From contig NZ_JACCBV010000001.1 of the NCBI RefSeq assembly GCF_013409785.1, positions 62,001 to 126,000 on the forward strand: a stretch of 64,000 nt of DNA, written 5' to 3'. Origin of the DNA: Microbacterium immunditiarum (lineage in GTDB: Bacteria > Actinomycetota > Actinomycetes > Actinomycetales > Microbacteriaceae). This document shows positions 27,546 to 34,767 of the stretch, piece by piece. Both the position numbers and the translations under genes were made by a program. Positions within the stretch are counted from its first letter, which is position 1, and each line of letters begins with the position of its first letter. The notes below the pieces were generated by a model. It saw nothing but the letters and a program-made list of their open reading frames with translations. It was not told the origin of the DNA and ran no database searches.

Positions 27546-27758
27546 TCAGCTGAACATGTCGCCAGTGACGGCACCGAGGACGACAGATGCCGCCACTCCG
27601 AGCGCGAAGAGCAGCACGACGACCAGGACGCTGCGCCGCAGCATCCGTCCGTTCCCGCGTGCCGCGCTCATCGCAACGACTGGCATGCCGACGATCAGCC
27701 CGATGCCGCCCGCCGCGGACACCGCAATGAGCACCGCGATCATGATTTCGCGCGTCAT
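27546..27758 (-). CDS. Small two-helix membrane protein
   Basis: This 70-aa protein contains two hydrophobic segments, about residues 5-32 (IMIAVLIAVSAAGGIGLIVG) and 42-64 (SVLVVVLLFALGVAASVVLG), joined by a basic loop, predicting a hairpin in the membrane. GGGAGG lies 6 nt before the ATG. I do not recognise the family. It is convergent with the toxin gene and follows the disrupted NERD gene on the same strand. Confidence 0.65.
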   Translation of the reverse strand: MTREIMIAVLIAVSAAGGIGLIVGMPVVAMSAARGNGRMLRRSVLVVVLLFALGVAASVVLGAVTGDMFS

Positions 27759-27833
27759 GTCGGGCCTCCCCTCGTGGTGATGGCCTCGCATTCAACTGTC
27801 CTCCGGGGCTCGGACACTCGTGGGGGGACACAC

Positions 27834-28223
27834 CTATGCGGGCGGAAACGCCCTCGCGAGCAGAGTGTGGATCGCGTCCACATCAACACCACGGTCGGGC
27901 GCGTCGCTGATCCTCGTTACCAGCAACCGGGGCCACACGACGTCAATCCCATTCACGGTGAATGCGCCACCGATGAGCGGCCGATCGCCTTCGAGAAAGC
28001 ACAGAGCGCCTATAACTGCCACGTCGACGCCAGCGAGAACGGCCGAGACACGTGCGACCTGAGACTGGACGCCATCGACGAGCTTCGTTCCGTCGCGGCC
28101 ACCGATCCGGAGCGATTCGACGCGCGGCCGCAATATTCCGCCCTCCACGTGCAAGGCTGGGCGCTTGCCTTTGTAGCGCTTCGCGTCGATCACCCACACT
28201 CCGGAAGGGGCGACGACGATGTG
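27834..28223 (-). pseudogene. NERD-domain protein, 3' part (split by IS110)
   Basis: These 129 codons plus a stop encode the second half of a NERD (nuclease-related domain) protein, including HIVVAPSGVWVIDAKRYKGK. Removing the IS110 element joins it in frame to the N-terminal part at 29485-29901 and restores the usual ANID-HIVV block. The intact protein would be about 268 aa. NERD proteins are thought to act on DNA, often in defence or mobile contexts, but the biochemical role is not settled. With the insertion the gene is broken. Confidence 0.8.
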
Positions 28224-29484
28224 GATGCTCCTATGCATTGTCAAGTGGGCAGAAGGTCGGCTTTCAGGGCGCGGTAGAGCTCGCGGACGACGGCTCGTTT
28301 GAGGCAGCGGATGATCTCCTTCTTCGTCTTGCCGTCGGTGATGCGTCGGGCCATGTAAGCGCGCGTGGGGGCGTGCCATCGGAGGCGGTTGATCACGATC
28401 AGGTGGATCGCGGAGTTCGCTTCGCGGTCGCCGCCACGGTGGAGTCGGTGTCTGGTGGTGTTGCCCGAGCTCGCGGGGATGGGTGCGACGCCGCAGATGC
28501 GGGCGAGAGCGGCTTCGGAGTGGAGTCGGTCGATGTTCTCGCCGGCGGTCGCGATGATCTGCCCCGCGGCTTCGGGCGAGGCGACGCAGCATTCGTCGGG
28601 CGGTGGCGGCCGGGTCGTCGCTGCCGTCCGTGATGCGCAGACGCGCGCATCGAGCCACCAGCGCCGCGCGATCGTAACCACCCAGCTGAGCGCGCAACTG
28701 TTCGGGGGCGCTCCAGAGGACGCCGTGGATCTGGTTGATAGTGGAACGACGCGCTTTGACGGCACTCCGCCGGGTCGCACGGATCAACCGAATTGCTTCA
28801 ACGAATCCGGTGCGGTCCTTCGGGATCGTTGTCGCTACCTCGCTGAGCGTGGCGCGCGCCGCGTTAATCGCGTCGATCGGGTCCGACTTGCCGCGCGCTC
28901 TACGTACCTGCCGGTTCTGCCGCGCCACTTCGATCACAGCGACGCCGCTGGCCTGCAGATGACGTTGCAGACCGGCCCCATATGACCCGGTGCCTTCGAC
29001 ACCGACTTTCCCGATTGTCCCGTGCTCGAGGAACCAGGCCAGCATCCCCGCGTACCCGGCGGGGTTCGCAACGAACTCCTGATCTGAGAGCAGCTTCCCG
29101 GATGCGGCGTCCAGGACGGCCGCGTGGTGAGTGAGCTTGTGCGTGTCGACGCCGCCGACGACGATCCGCGAGACGAGTTCCTTTGTCATGCTGGTCCTAC
29201 CGTCCTTCATCCGATGGGTGGTGAAGTCGTCGGCGTGACGGTCGGACAGCACAGAGACGGGCCTGTTGCAGCAAGCTCCTATCAAGTCACGGCCGTCGCG
29301 TCGATGACAGCGCGCCAGCCCCGGTAGCGGCCGACAAATCCACATAAGGACAGCCCAACGGCGTCAATGAGCCTTCAGAGTCAGACCGGGAACCAAGAGA
29401 CCAGCGATCCCATCTTCACGCCGCACGCGTCAGTGATATTCGAAGTCAGGCCGCCACTAGAACTGGCCCGTCCCCATGCTCTCT
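28224..29484 (-). mobile_element. Defective IS110-family element inserted in NERD gene
   Basis: The boundaries come from the host gene: taking out 28224-29484 restores an uninterrupted NERD reading frame with no base lost or duplicated, which fits IS110 elements that make no long target duplication. The element is 1261 bp, shorter than the usual 1.4-1.5 kb, because its transposase has lost an internal segment. Ends may be off by one to three bases because the junction sequence is ambiguous. Confidence 0.8.
28241..29189 (-). pseudogene. IS110 transposase with internal deletion and frameshift
   Basis: The N-terminal DEDD-type domain is intact from the ATG at 29189: VVGGVDTHKLTHHAAVLD, VEGTGSYGAGL and GKSDPIDAINAARA are typical IS110 blocks. 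Near 28575-28582 the frame passes from MLRRLAR directly to a different frame encoding AAGQIIATAGENIDRLHSEA, the C-terminal transposase domain. The coiled linker that normally separates them, several tens of residues, is missing. This is a deletion rather than a simple slip, so a programmed frameshift is unlikely. The catalytic C-terminal serine block (IPASSGNTTRHRLHRGG) survives but is not translated in frame. Confidence 0.85.
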
Positions 29485-29901
29485 GTCGATGTTCGCACGG
29501 GCGCCTGGGATGCGGCGGTCGTGCAATATGCGAACGTTTGGCGGCAGATCTTTGAGTCGCTTTGCCAGGAGCTCTTCGCCGATCGCCCCACGTTCCCACG
29601 CCCGGGTGCTCTGCGGGTCATCGGTCAGGGCCAGGATGAGTCCGCCCAGCTTCGGATGGTCCTCACGGATCCGCTGCTCGCGATTGCTCTGGCGGCGCGC
29701 GTGCTCCCGCCGCGCGGATGCGCCGGCCACGCCAGAATCATCTGCGGCTGCCGTCGACGCGCACTCGACGCAGCGCACGGTTCTCGAGTCCCGTTCGTAT
29801 ATGGCGTCGGCTCCCGCAGGCAACGGGTTGCCACACAGTCGGCATGCGCCGGAGTAGCGCAACCGCATCCGTTTGTCGCCTGGCCCCAGTGCAAGCGTCA
29901 C
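29485..29901 (-). pseudogene. NERD-domain protein, 5' part (split by IS110)
   Basis: These 139 codons encode a zinc-ribbon-like N-terminus (CRLCGNPLPAG and RCVEC, a C-x2-C pair) followed by the start of the NERD domain (WERGAIGEELLAKRLKDL, IPGARANID). The frame runs a further 13 codons into the IS and stops. I use the GTG at 29901; an ATG at 29868 is an alternative start. Zinc-ribbon plus NERD is a common actinobacterial arrangement. Confidence 0.75.
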
Positions 29902-29926
29902 CCTGCCGACGGTATCAGCGCGCGCG

Positions 29927-30157
29927 TCACCGAGTGCTGTGGATGTGCTCCAGCAGTGCGTTGCCCGCGGCCTTCCATTTGTTGAGCAGGCGTTCGCCTT
30001 CCGCGCGCATGTCGGCGGCTTCGTCGCGGGGGCCGTCGCACAGTTCGGGCAGGCTGCCGGCCAGGTAGTCGCGAGCGACTTCGACTGCCCACGTCTCGAA
30101 CACCTGCTTCGCGATCGCGAGTTCGTCGGCCAGTTGTTCGACGGTCGTCGTCTGCAT
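29927..30157 (-). CDS. Small helical protein of unknown function
   Basis: This 76-aa acidic, helix-rich protein has no family I recognise. GGAGGGG lies about 9 nt upstream of the ATG, and codon use resembles its neighbours. It is the last intact gene of the minus-strand operon that begins with parA and lies just after the cloverleaf structure, 25 bp before the NERD gene. Confidence 0.65.
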   Translation of the reverse strand: MQTTTVEQLADELAIAKQVFETWAVEVARDYLAGSLPELCDGPRDEAADMRAEGERLLNKWKAAGNALLEHIHSTR

Positions 30158-30240
30158 CGTCCCGATCCCCTCCGTGTGATCCGTGCCGGATGGCCCTGGC
30201 CATTCGGCCTCCTTGCCGAACGGTGAGCGGAGAGAGCCGG

Positions 30241-30295
30241 GTCAAGGGTGGCCCGAAGGGCCATTCTCCGCAGGAGAACGCGAAGCGCCCTTGAC
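30241..30295. other. Perfect cloverleaf of three GNA-triloop hairpins
   Basis: GTCAAGGG (30241-30248) pairs with CCCTTGAC (30288-30295). Inside, with no unpaired base between them, are TGGCCC-GAA-GGGCCA (30249-30263), TTCTCC-GCA-GGAGAA (30264-30278) and CGC-GAA-GCG (30279-30287). On the plus strand all three loops are C(GNA)G, a class of unusually stable single-stranded DNA minihairpins. It lies 4 bp beyond the stop of the 500-aa gene. More potential hairpins precede it (ATGGCC-CT-GGCCAT at 30190-30203; TCGGC/GCCGA at 30204-30219). This looks like a structured single-strand DNA site such as a transfer or single-strand replication origin, or alternatively a structured intercistronic RNA. Confidence 0.8.
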
Positions 30296-30299
30296 GCGG

Positions 30300-31802
30300 T
30301 TATCGAAGCGAACTACCTGTCGGTCCGCGTGTCTGCTGATGAATGAGAGCCGGGTGCGGGGCGGATGTGGCGTCGCCACGCAGGAGCTCGCGCGCGGGCA
30401 TGCCGAACTTGGCGACCGTGCCTCGATTGAGGTTCTGCATGAGCTCTCGGCGGGTTTCCTCGGGAGCCGCCGCTGGATCGCGCGCAAGCAGGTGGATGGT
30501 CGCGATGTCCTCGTGGCTCGCGGTGCGCCACCAGTCAGGACTCCGGACTTGGTCGAGAGCCAGCTCCGTGTGTGCGCGGGCGTTCGGCTGATCGCGGAAG
30601 GCCGTCTTGGATCGGTATGGGCGCGAGGCGTGGAACGCCTCGATCGCGAGGAGTGTCACGCGCCGCTGCACTTCCGCCTCGTGGTCGACGAGTGCCCGCT
30701 TGTGGGAGTGCGCGGCGACAGCGTCCAGACGGACCTCTTCGTGCAACCGCTCCATTTGGGCGTCTGTGACTCGCTCACGAAGGGCCGGCAAGGCCGCCCG
30801 TAACTCCGCCCGGCGGCGGCCGAGAGCGGATCGAGCCTCGAACGCCCGGAGTAGATCAGCAGGCGTCTTCTCGCTCAGTGCCGCCTTGTACGCGCGCATC
30901 GGGTCGATGTTGGAGACCCGCTCGCGCTGAAGCTGCCGGATCTCATCGCGGGAGCGGCGGCGAGCGAAGTAGGTGTCCGCGGCGGACTGGTCTCGCACCC
31001 TGGGCAACTCTCCCGAGGGCTCCAGTGCCGAGAGGTTTCCTTGTGGCGTCCTGCGCATGTTCGCCACCTCATGCCCGCTCCTGGCGTGAGGGACTTTGCG
31101 CAGCTCGAGCTTCAGTTGCCGCTTCTCAGTGCGGTCCCGCCTATGGCTGAAGAACTCGTCCGCAGCCGTCGCGTTTGCCCGCTTCTCTGCCGCGAAAACG
31201 CGCTCGATGCGTCGCGGCGGCAGGCCGAGCGTCTTCAGACGTTGTCGACGCTTGCTCGCTTCCCGTCCCCGGGCACGTTCGCGCTCGAGGTTCTGCGCGT
31301 ACCACTGCTTTTGCGCATCAGGGTTTCGTATCCGCCGCTCACGGGCGCGCTCGCGCTGCACCTCACGCTCGCGGTCCGCGTTCGCATCTCGCCACCGTCT
31401 TGAGGCGTGACGGCTTTGCTCACGAGCACGCTCGGGATGGTTCTCACGAAAGCGTCGCTGATACTCCCGTACACGCTCGGGATGCTCTCTGCGGTATGCC
31501 CGGCTTCGTGCCCGCTCGCGCTCCGGATCAGCCCAATACCGCGCCCGTGACCGTGCGCGGTGCTCGACCCGAGCGAGTTGACGCTTGCGCCGCCGAGCCT
31601 CGGACTCACGACGTTGCGCCCGCACTCGATCTCTGTTCGCGTCCTTCCAGACACGTTGGTACTCGGCGCGATGCTCTTTGTTCGCTTCCCGCCACTGCCG
31701 CGCCTTCGCGCGGACCCTCTCAGGATTGGCGGCGGCCCAGCGCGCCCGCCTCGCACTTGCAGCGGCGCGACGATCGTCAGCCGACCGCTCCGGCGCCGTC
31801 AC
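30300..31802 (-). CDS. Arg/Glu-rich repeat protein of the mobile element
   Basis: This 500-aa protein is extremely rich in Arg, Glu and Ala. Its first half contains roughly eight degenerate units of about 18-22 residues built on 'NPERVRAxxRxWRExN' (for example HPERVREYQRRFREN and NPDAQKQWYAQN), predicting long charged helices. Similar repeats occur in phage and plasmid proteins that bind nucleic acid. The C-terminal half has more helical sequence (LLRAFEARSALGRRRAELR) without a recognised domain. I start at the GTG at 31802, with GGAGAG 6 nt upstream; an ATG at 31835 is possible. The 5' end overlaps the preceding gene. Function unknown; a nucleic-acid-binding or mobilisation accessory role is a guess. 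Confidence 0.7.
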   Translation of the reverse strand: MTAPERSADDRRAAASARRARWAAANPERVRAKARQWREANKEHRAEYQRVWKDANRDRVRAQRRESEARRRKRQLARVEHRARSRARYWADPERERARSRAYRREHPERVREYQRRFRENHPERAREQSRHASRRWRDANADREREVQRERARERRIRNPDAQKQWYAQNLERERARGREASKRRQRLKTLGLPPRRIERVFAAEKRANATAADEFFSHRRDRTEKRQLKLELRKVPHARSGHEVANMRRTPQGNLSALEPSGELPRVRDQSAADTYFARRRSRDEIRQLQRERVSNIDPMRAYKAALSEKTPADLLRAFEARSALGRRRAELRAALPALRERVTDAQMERLHEEVRLDAVAAHSHKRALVDHEAEVQRRVTLLAIEAFHASRPYRSKTAFRDQPNARAHTELALDQVRSPDWWRTASHEDIATIHLLARDPAAAPEETRRELMQNLNRGTVAKFGMPARELLRGDATSAPHPALIHQQTRGPTGSSLR

Positions 31803-32091
31803 CGGGCTCTCCGTCTCGTGGAATCGGCAGCCCATTCAGAGCATCCATGAGTTCTTCGCGATACGCGGTCGGGTCGATCACCGTGCGGGCAACCAGCTCG
31901 GCGAGGGTCGATCCCTCCTCGGCGATGAACTCGGCGATCGGTTCCAGCACCCAGGCGACGTCGTCCGTGAGGCGGTAGTCCGGCTCGACCGCGTGGATCT
32001 CGGGGAAGTAGCTCAGCGCCACGAGACCGAGCCGGACCCGCATATCGGCGATGGGATCGTCCTGCTTCGCAGGTGTCGTGTGGTCAGTCAT
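31777..32091 (-). CDS. Acidic protein of unknown function
   Basis: This 104-aa acidic protein (PDYRLTDDVAWVLEPIAEFI, DPTAYREELMDALNGLP) has no family I recognise. AAGGAG lies 7 nt before the ATG. It overlaps the following repeat-protein gene by 26 nt and lies 27 bp after the preceding gene, so it belongs to the parA operon. Its acidity next to a strongly basic neighbour could mean that the two interact; that is inference. Confidence 0.7.
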   Translation of the reverse strand: MTDHTTPAKQDDPIADMRVRLGLVALSYFPEIHAVEPDYRLTDDVAWVLEPIAEFIAEEGSTLAELVARTVIDPTAYREELMDALNGLPIPRDGEPGDGAGAVG

Positions 32092-32118
32092 TGCTTTCTC
32101 CTTCGTTCTGTTTCGTGG

Positions 32119-32592
32119 TCATGCGAGGCCTCGACCGGACTGCGACGTCGGGATCCAGATGCCGTCGAGTAGCGATGTCGCGGGTGCGAACTGATCGCGC
32201 GTCCGCCGCGGTGGCCCGAGCGGGAACGTGCGACCGACGTCCGCGGCCGTGCGTCTCCCCCGTGGGAAGTACTCGGTGAACACACCGCTCTGCCCATCGG
32301 CGACGATCCAGTGGCAGCGCTGGCCGTGCCACAGGGTCACGCTGATCTCCGCCTCGTCGACCGAGTTCGCCCATACCCCGGTGATCGCGCCATCTATCAG
32401 TTGCGCCGTATGCCAAACGCTCGGCCCGGGCGTTACGCCGCGGGCGCCGAGGGTCTTGTCGATCAGTTCCCGCCGCGCTTTGCAGTCGGCATTCGTCGCT
32501 CTGTCACCTCTGATCGGGCACGCCGCCCTGATCCGCTCCCCCGCCTCGGCGGGGGTCTCGCCAGGAACCGGCGTCGAGAGGTCGGCGCTCAC
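32119..32592 (-). CDS. Hypothetical protein of the partition operon
   Basis: This 157-aa protein, with segments such as WHTAQLIDGAITGVW and LWHGQRCHWIVADGQSGVF, is probably soluble alpha/beta and is not recognised. Its ATG overlaps the stop of the upstream partition-partner gene (ATGA), indicating coupled translation within the parA operon. Confidence 0.7.
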   Translation of the reverse strand: MSADLSTPVPGETPAEAGERIRAACPIRGDRATNADCKARRELIDKTLGARGVTPGPSVWHTAQLIDGAITGVWANSVDEAEISVTLWHGQRCHWIVADGQSGVFTEYFPRGRRTAADVGRTFPLGPPRRTRDQFAPATSLLDGIWIPTSQSGRGLA

Positions 32593-33059
32593 GAGACGAC
32601 CCCGATGGTCGGTACTGGTGAGCCGGCGAGTGCCAAGGGTGCGAACAGCCGCGGTGCCGGGCTGTCGGAGTCACATACAACCGGAGTGCCCGACTGCCGG
32701 AGTCCGTCACTGCGGGACTGCTGGGCTACTGGAGTCTGCAACTCCGCGACTCCGTGAGTTACAGACTTCCGGAGTTCGTCCTCGTCGGAGCCCCGCAGCT
32801 CATCGCGACGAGCGAGGAGGAGGTCGACCGCGACGCGGATGAGTGTGTTCTCGGTGATGCGCTCGCCCTTCACGCGCCGGCGGCGCATCAACGAGCGCGC
32901 CAGCGCGGACAGCTCTGCGTACTGGTCCTCGCGCAGTCGTGTCTCTTTGCGGGTGAGGCGAGCGAACATCGGCGCCTCAGCGTCGACGAATTCAGGCAGC
33001 TCGGCGTCGACACGGGCGCGCGCGGCGCTCAGCTTGTCCGCGAGGTCGACCTTCGGCAT
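32589..33059 (-). CDS. Putative centromere-binding partner of ParA
   Basis: This 156-aa protein is encoded 6 bp after parA, the position of ParG/ParB-type partners. The central segment TRLREDQYAELSALARSLMR plus ENTLIRVAVDLLLARRDEL has the strand-helix-helix spacing of a ribbon-helix-helix DNA-binding domain. The N-terminus is short and charged, the C-terminus Ser/Pro-rich. The 3' end of the gene coincides with a 16-bp-period DNA repeat (32661-32772) that is not a multiple of three, so the selection there appears to be on DNA rather than protein. There is no ParB box, so a type Ib (ParF/ParG-like) system is suggested. Confidence 0.65.
   Translation of the reverse strand: MPKVDLADKLSAARARVDAELPEFVDAEAPMFARLTRKETRLREDQYAELSALARSLMRRRRVKGERITENTLIRVAVDLLLARRDELRGSDEDELRKSVTHGVAELQTPVAQQSRSDGLRQSGTPVVCDSDSPAPRLFAPLALAGSPVPTIGVVS
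32661..32772. repeat. Seven degenerate 16-bp direct repeats
   Basis: Consecutive 16-bp units from 32661 each place a GGAGT-like core at unit positions 7-11: GGAGT at 32667, 32683, 32699 and 32731, GGACT at 32715, then CGACT at 32747 and AGACT at 32763. Flanking bases ACTGCC recur. The period is not a multiple of three although the array lies in a reading frame. Candidate role: binding array (centromere or iterons) for the adjacent partition protein. Confidence 0.6.
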
Positions 33060-33065
33060 CCGTCA

Positions 33066-33722
33066 TCACATCCCGACACCGGCCGTCGCGAATTGCTCGA
33101 CCATCTCGTATCCGAGCCTCGTGACGTCGGCGATCAGGCCGGCGTTGCGCTGGTTATCGGGGATGCTGGTGACCAGTTGCCCGAGAACCGGCGCCTCCGC
33201 GTGGATCTTGTACTGCCGCCAATGCGTCTCGAACCGCGGCACACCCCAATCGGTGTCGAGTCGCTCGGTCCAGAACTTCAGCTGACTCGGAATGCGGGGA
33301 TCAATGCGGTTCAGCAGCACGGAGTATCGGAGTCCGCGTGGCTCGATGAGCCGTTGGATCGTGCGCTCGGTCGGATCCACGGCAAGGGGTTCAGGCGTCT
33401 GCGGCACGAGCACGAAGTCGGCTGCGTCGAGGACCGTCTCGAGGATGCTCGCGGCCTCGAGATTGCCAGGGGTGTCGACCACGACGAAGTCGTAGTCGAT
33501 GTCCAGGCGGTGCAGACGCGCGAGTACGCCGGGCTGCTGACTGCCGGCGAAGTCGAACGGCAGACGTTCGACGGCGTTCTCGGCCCACCACATCGTCGAC
33601 CTCTGCGGGTCGACGTCGACCACGAGCACCCGGTGGCGTCGGGACAGAGTCGCCGCGAGCTGCATCGTGACGGTCGTCTTGCCGACGCCGCCCTTCTGGT
33701 TCGCGATCGCGATGGTCTTCAT
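33066..33722 (-). CDS. parA: ParA-family partition ATPase
   Basis: This 218-aa Walker-type ATPase segregates plasmid-like DNA. The deviant Walker A KGGVGKT is at residues 10-16 (IAIANQKGGVGKTTV), the DVDPQRS block at about 35-41 and the Walker B VVVDTPG near residue 76. It lacks an N-terminal helix-turn-helix, so it is the short (type Ib) form that relies on a separate small DNA-binding partner, encoded next. The ATG at 33722 has GGAGG 7 nt upstream. It heads a minus-strand operon and is divergent from the 33838 gene. Its presence beside an integrase suggests an integrating plasmid. Confidence 0.92.
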   Translation of the reverse strand: MKTIAIANQKGGVGKTTVTMQLAATLSRRHRVLVVDVDPQRSTMWWAENAVERLPFDFAGSQQPGVLARLHRLDIDYDFVVVDTPGNLEAASILETVLDAADFVLVPQTPEPLAVDPTERTIQRLIEPRGLRYSVLLNRIDPRIPSQLKFWTERLDTDWGVPRFETHWRQYKIHAEAPVLGQLVTSIPDNQRNAGLIADVTRLGYEMVEQFATAGVGM

Positions 33723-33755
33723 GTCACACGCCTCCATCTGTGTATGGATGGGCTG

Positions 33756-33798
33756 GTTTGACATGAGTGAAGCACTATTAGCTACGCTATGCAAGAGG
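33756..33798 (+). promoter_or_regulatory. Promoter/operator copy A (duplicated at 34716)
   Basis: TTGACA at 33758-33763 is followed after 17 bp by GCTACGCT, a plausible -35/-10 pair for the 33838 gene. The whole 43-bp stretch, from GTTTGACATGAGT through AGCACTA-TAG-TAC-CT to CAAGAGG, recurs at 34716-34759 before the integrase. Conservation beyond the promoter boxes suggests a shared operator. Confidence 0.65.
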
Positions 33799-33837
33799 CA
33801 GATGCGAAGGCCGCCCGCGGTTAGACAGACTGGGGCC

Positions 33838-34440
33838 ATGCCTGTTGACGTGACGACATCCGACGGCTCTGCCGTCGCGCCTGCGCATGCGACGTTGTCG
33901 GTGGGATCGTCGCTGCGGATCGTGCCGGCGTTCGTCGCTTTGTCGGTGGACGCCGACCTCGGTGTCCAGACGACTGTCGAGGCTCAGTACAAGGCGACAG
34001 AGGGTCGCTACGTGATCAAGCGCGTGTCGGTTCGCGCCGTTCGAGACGACGTCGAGGTGAACTACCCGACGGTCTCGAAGGTGCGCCTGCAGGGGGTCGT
34101 CCAGGATGCCGCGCCCCGCTGCATCTTCCTGACCCTCGACGACGAAGCCGACCCACTCGCCGACTGGGTCAGCGTCGCTGACCTCACGACAGCGAAGGGC
34201 CGCATCCTTCCCCCTGCGATCGCGGCCGAGGTCGTGCGGCGCGGCGGGTCAGAGGTGCGAATGGAGGTCGTGGAGCTGCTCTACGGCGCCGCGGCGCTGG
34301 CCGGGCTACCGCCGGCCCGACTATTGCAGACGGAACTCGGCATCCCCCACCGCACCGCATCGGCGTGGATCATCGAGGCTCGGAATGCTGGCCGGCTCGT
34401 CGGAATGAACTACAACGCAGGGCGGCAAGCGCGCCAGTAG
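33838..34440 (+). CDS. Helix-turn-helix protein of the mobile element
   Basis: This 200-aa protein has a beta-rich N-terminal part (about 15-120) and a C-terminal helix-turn-helix-like segment ending LLQTELGIPHRTASAWIIEA (about 165-185). It resembles regulators with an N-terminal ligand or dimerisation domain, but I do not recognise the family; a replication-control role is possible. The start is the ATG at 33838, about 50 bp after promoter copy A. It converges with the excisionase-like gene. Confidence 0.6.
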   Translation: MPVDVTTSDGSAVAPAHATLSVGSSLRIVPAFVALSVDADLGVQTTVEAQYKATEGRYVIKRVSVRAVRDDVEVNYPTVSKVRLQGVVQDAAPRCIFLTLDDEADPLADWVSVADLTTAKGRILPPAIAAEVVRRGGSEVRMEVVELLYGAAALAGLPPARLLQTELGIPHRTASAWIIEARNAGRLVGMNYNAGRQARQ

Positions 34441-34453
34441 ATCGCGATACTCC

Positions 34454-34672
34454 TCAACGCTTGCGCGAGATCTCTGGGTTGCAGACCCTGCGCGAGCGCT
34501 CGAGGAATTCATCGATGACATCGCTCGGGTAGCGCACCTGCCGCCCGAACTTCAGGAAGCTCGGCCCGCGCCGATTGTGGCGCCAGATCGCCAGTGTGTT
34601 GACTGAGACGCCGAGGATCGTTGCGACCTGATCAGGCCGTAGCAGTCCAGCTCCGGTGACCACGCGTTCCAT
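34454..34672 (-). CDS. xis: Excisionase-like MerR-type DNA-binding protein
   Basis: This 72-aa protein is essentially one winged helix-turn-helix: LLRPDQVATILGVSVNTLAI then WRHNRRGPSFLKFGRQVRYP, the pattern of the small excisionase/DNA-binding family. The ATG at 34672 has GGAGGG 7 nt upstream. Its position directly beside the integrase, divergently transcribed, fits a recombination directionality factor. A simple repressor of the integrase promoter is the alternative. Confidence 0.8.
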   Translation of the reverse strand: MERVVTGAGLLRPDQVATILGVSVNTLAIWRHNRRGPSFLKFGRQVRYPSDVIDEFLERSRRVCNPEISRKR

Positions 34673-34715
34673 GTCGTGCCCTCCACTCACTTTCTGCATG
34701 TCTAAGCCCCGCTTT

Positions 34716-34759
34716 GTTTGACATGAGTAGAGCACTAATAGATACACTCAGTCAAGAGG
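34716..34759 (+). promoter_or_regulatory. Promoter/operator copy B in front of integrase
   Basis: TTGACA is followed after 17 bp by GATACACT, a good -35/-10 match, and the segment is nearly identical to 33756-33798. The integrase ATG lies 9 bp downstream of the repeat with AAGAGG as ribosome site. The excisionase-like start at 34672 is on the other side. Confidence 0.65.
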
Positions 34760-34767
34760 TCATCGAG

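Noticed and set aside
28241..29189. Programmed frameshift in the IS110 transposase
   Set aside because: The two frames do not overlap in homology; the linker between the domains is missing, so this is a deletion.
30241..30295. Ordinary rho-independent terminator
   Set aside because: There are three hairpins inside a closing stem, no T tract on either strand and no unpaired bases, which does not fit a simple terminator, although a termination effect is not excluded.
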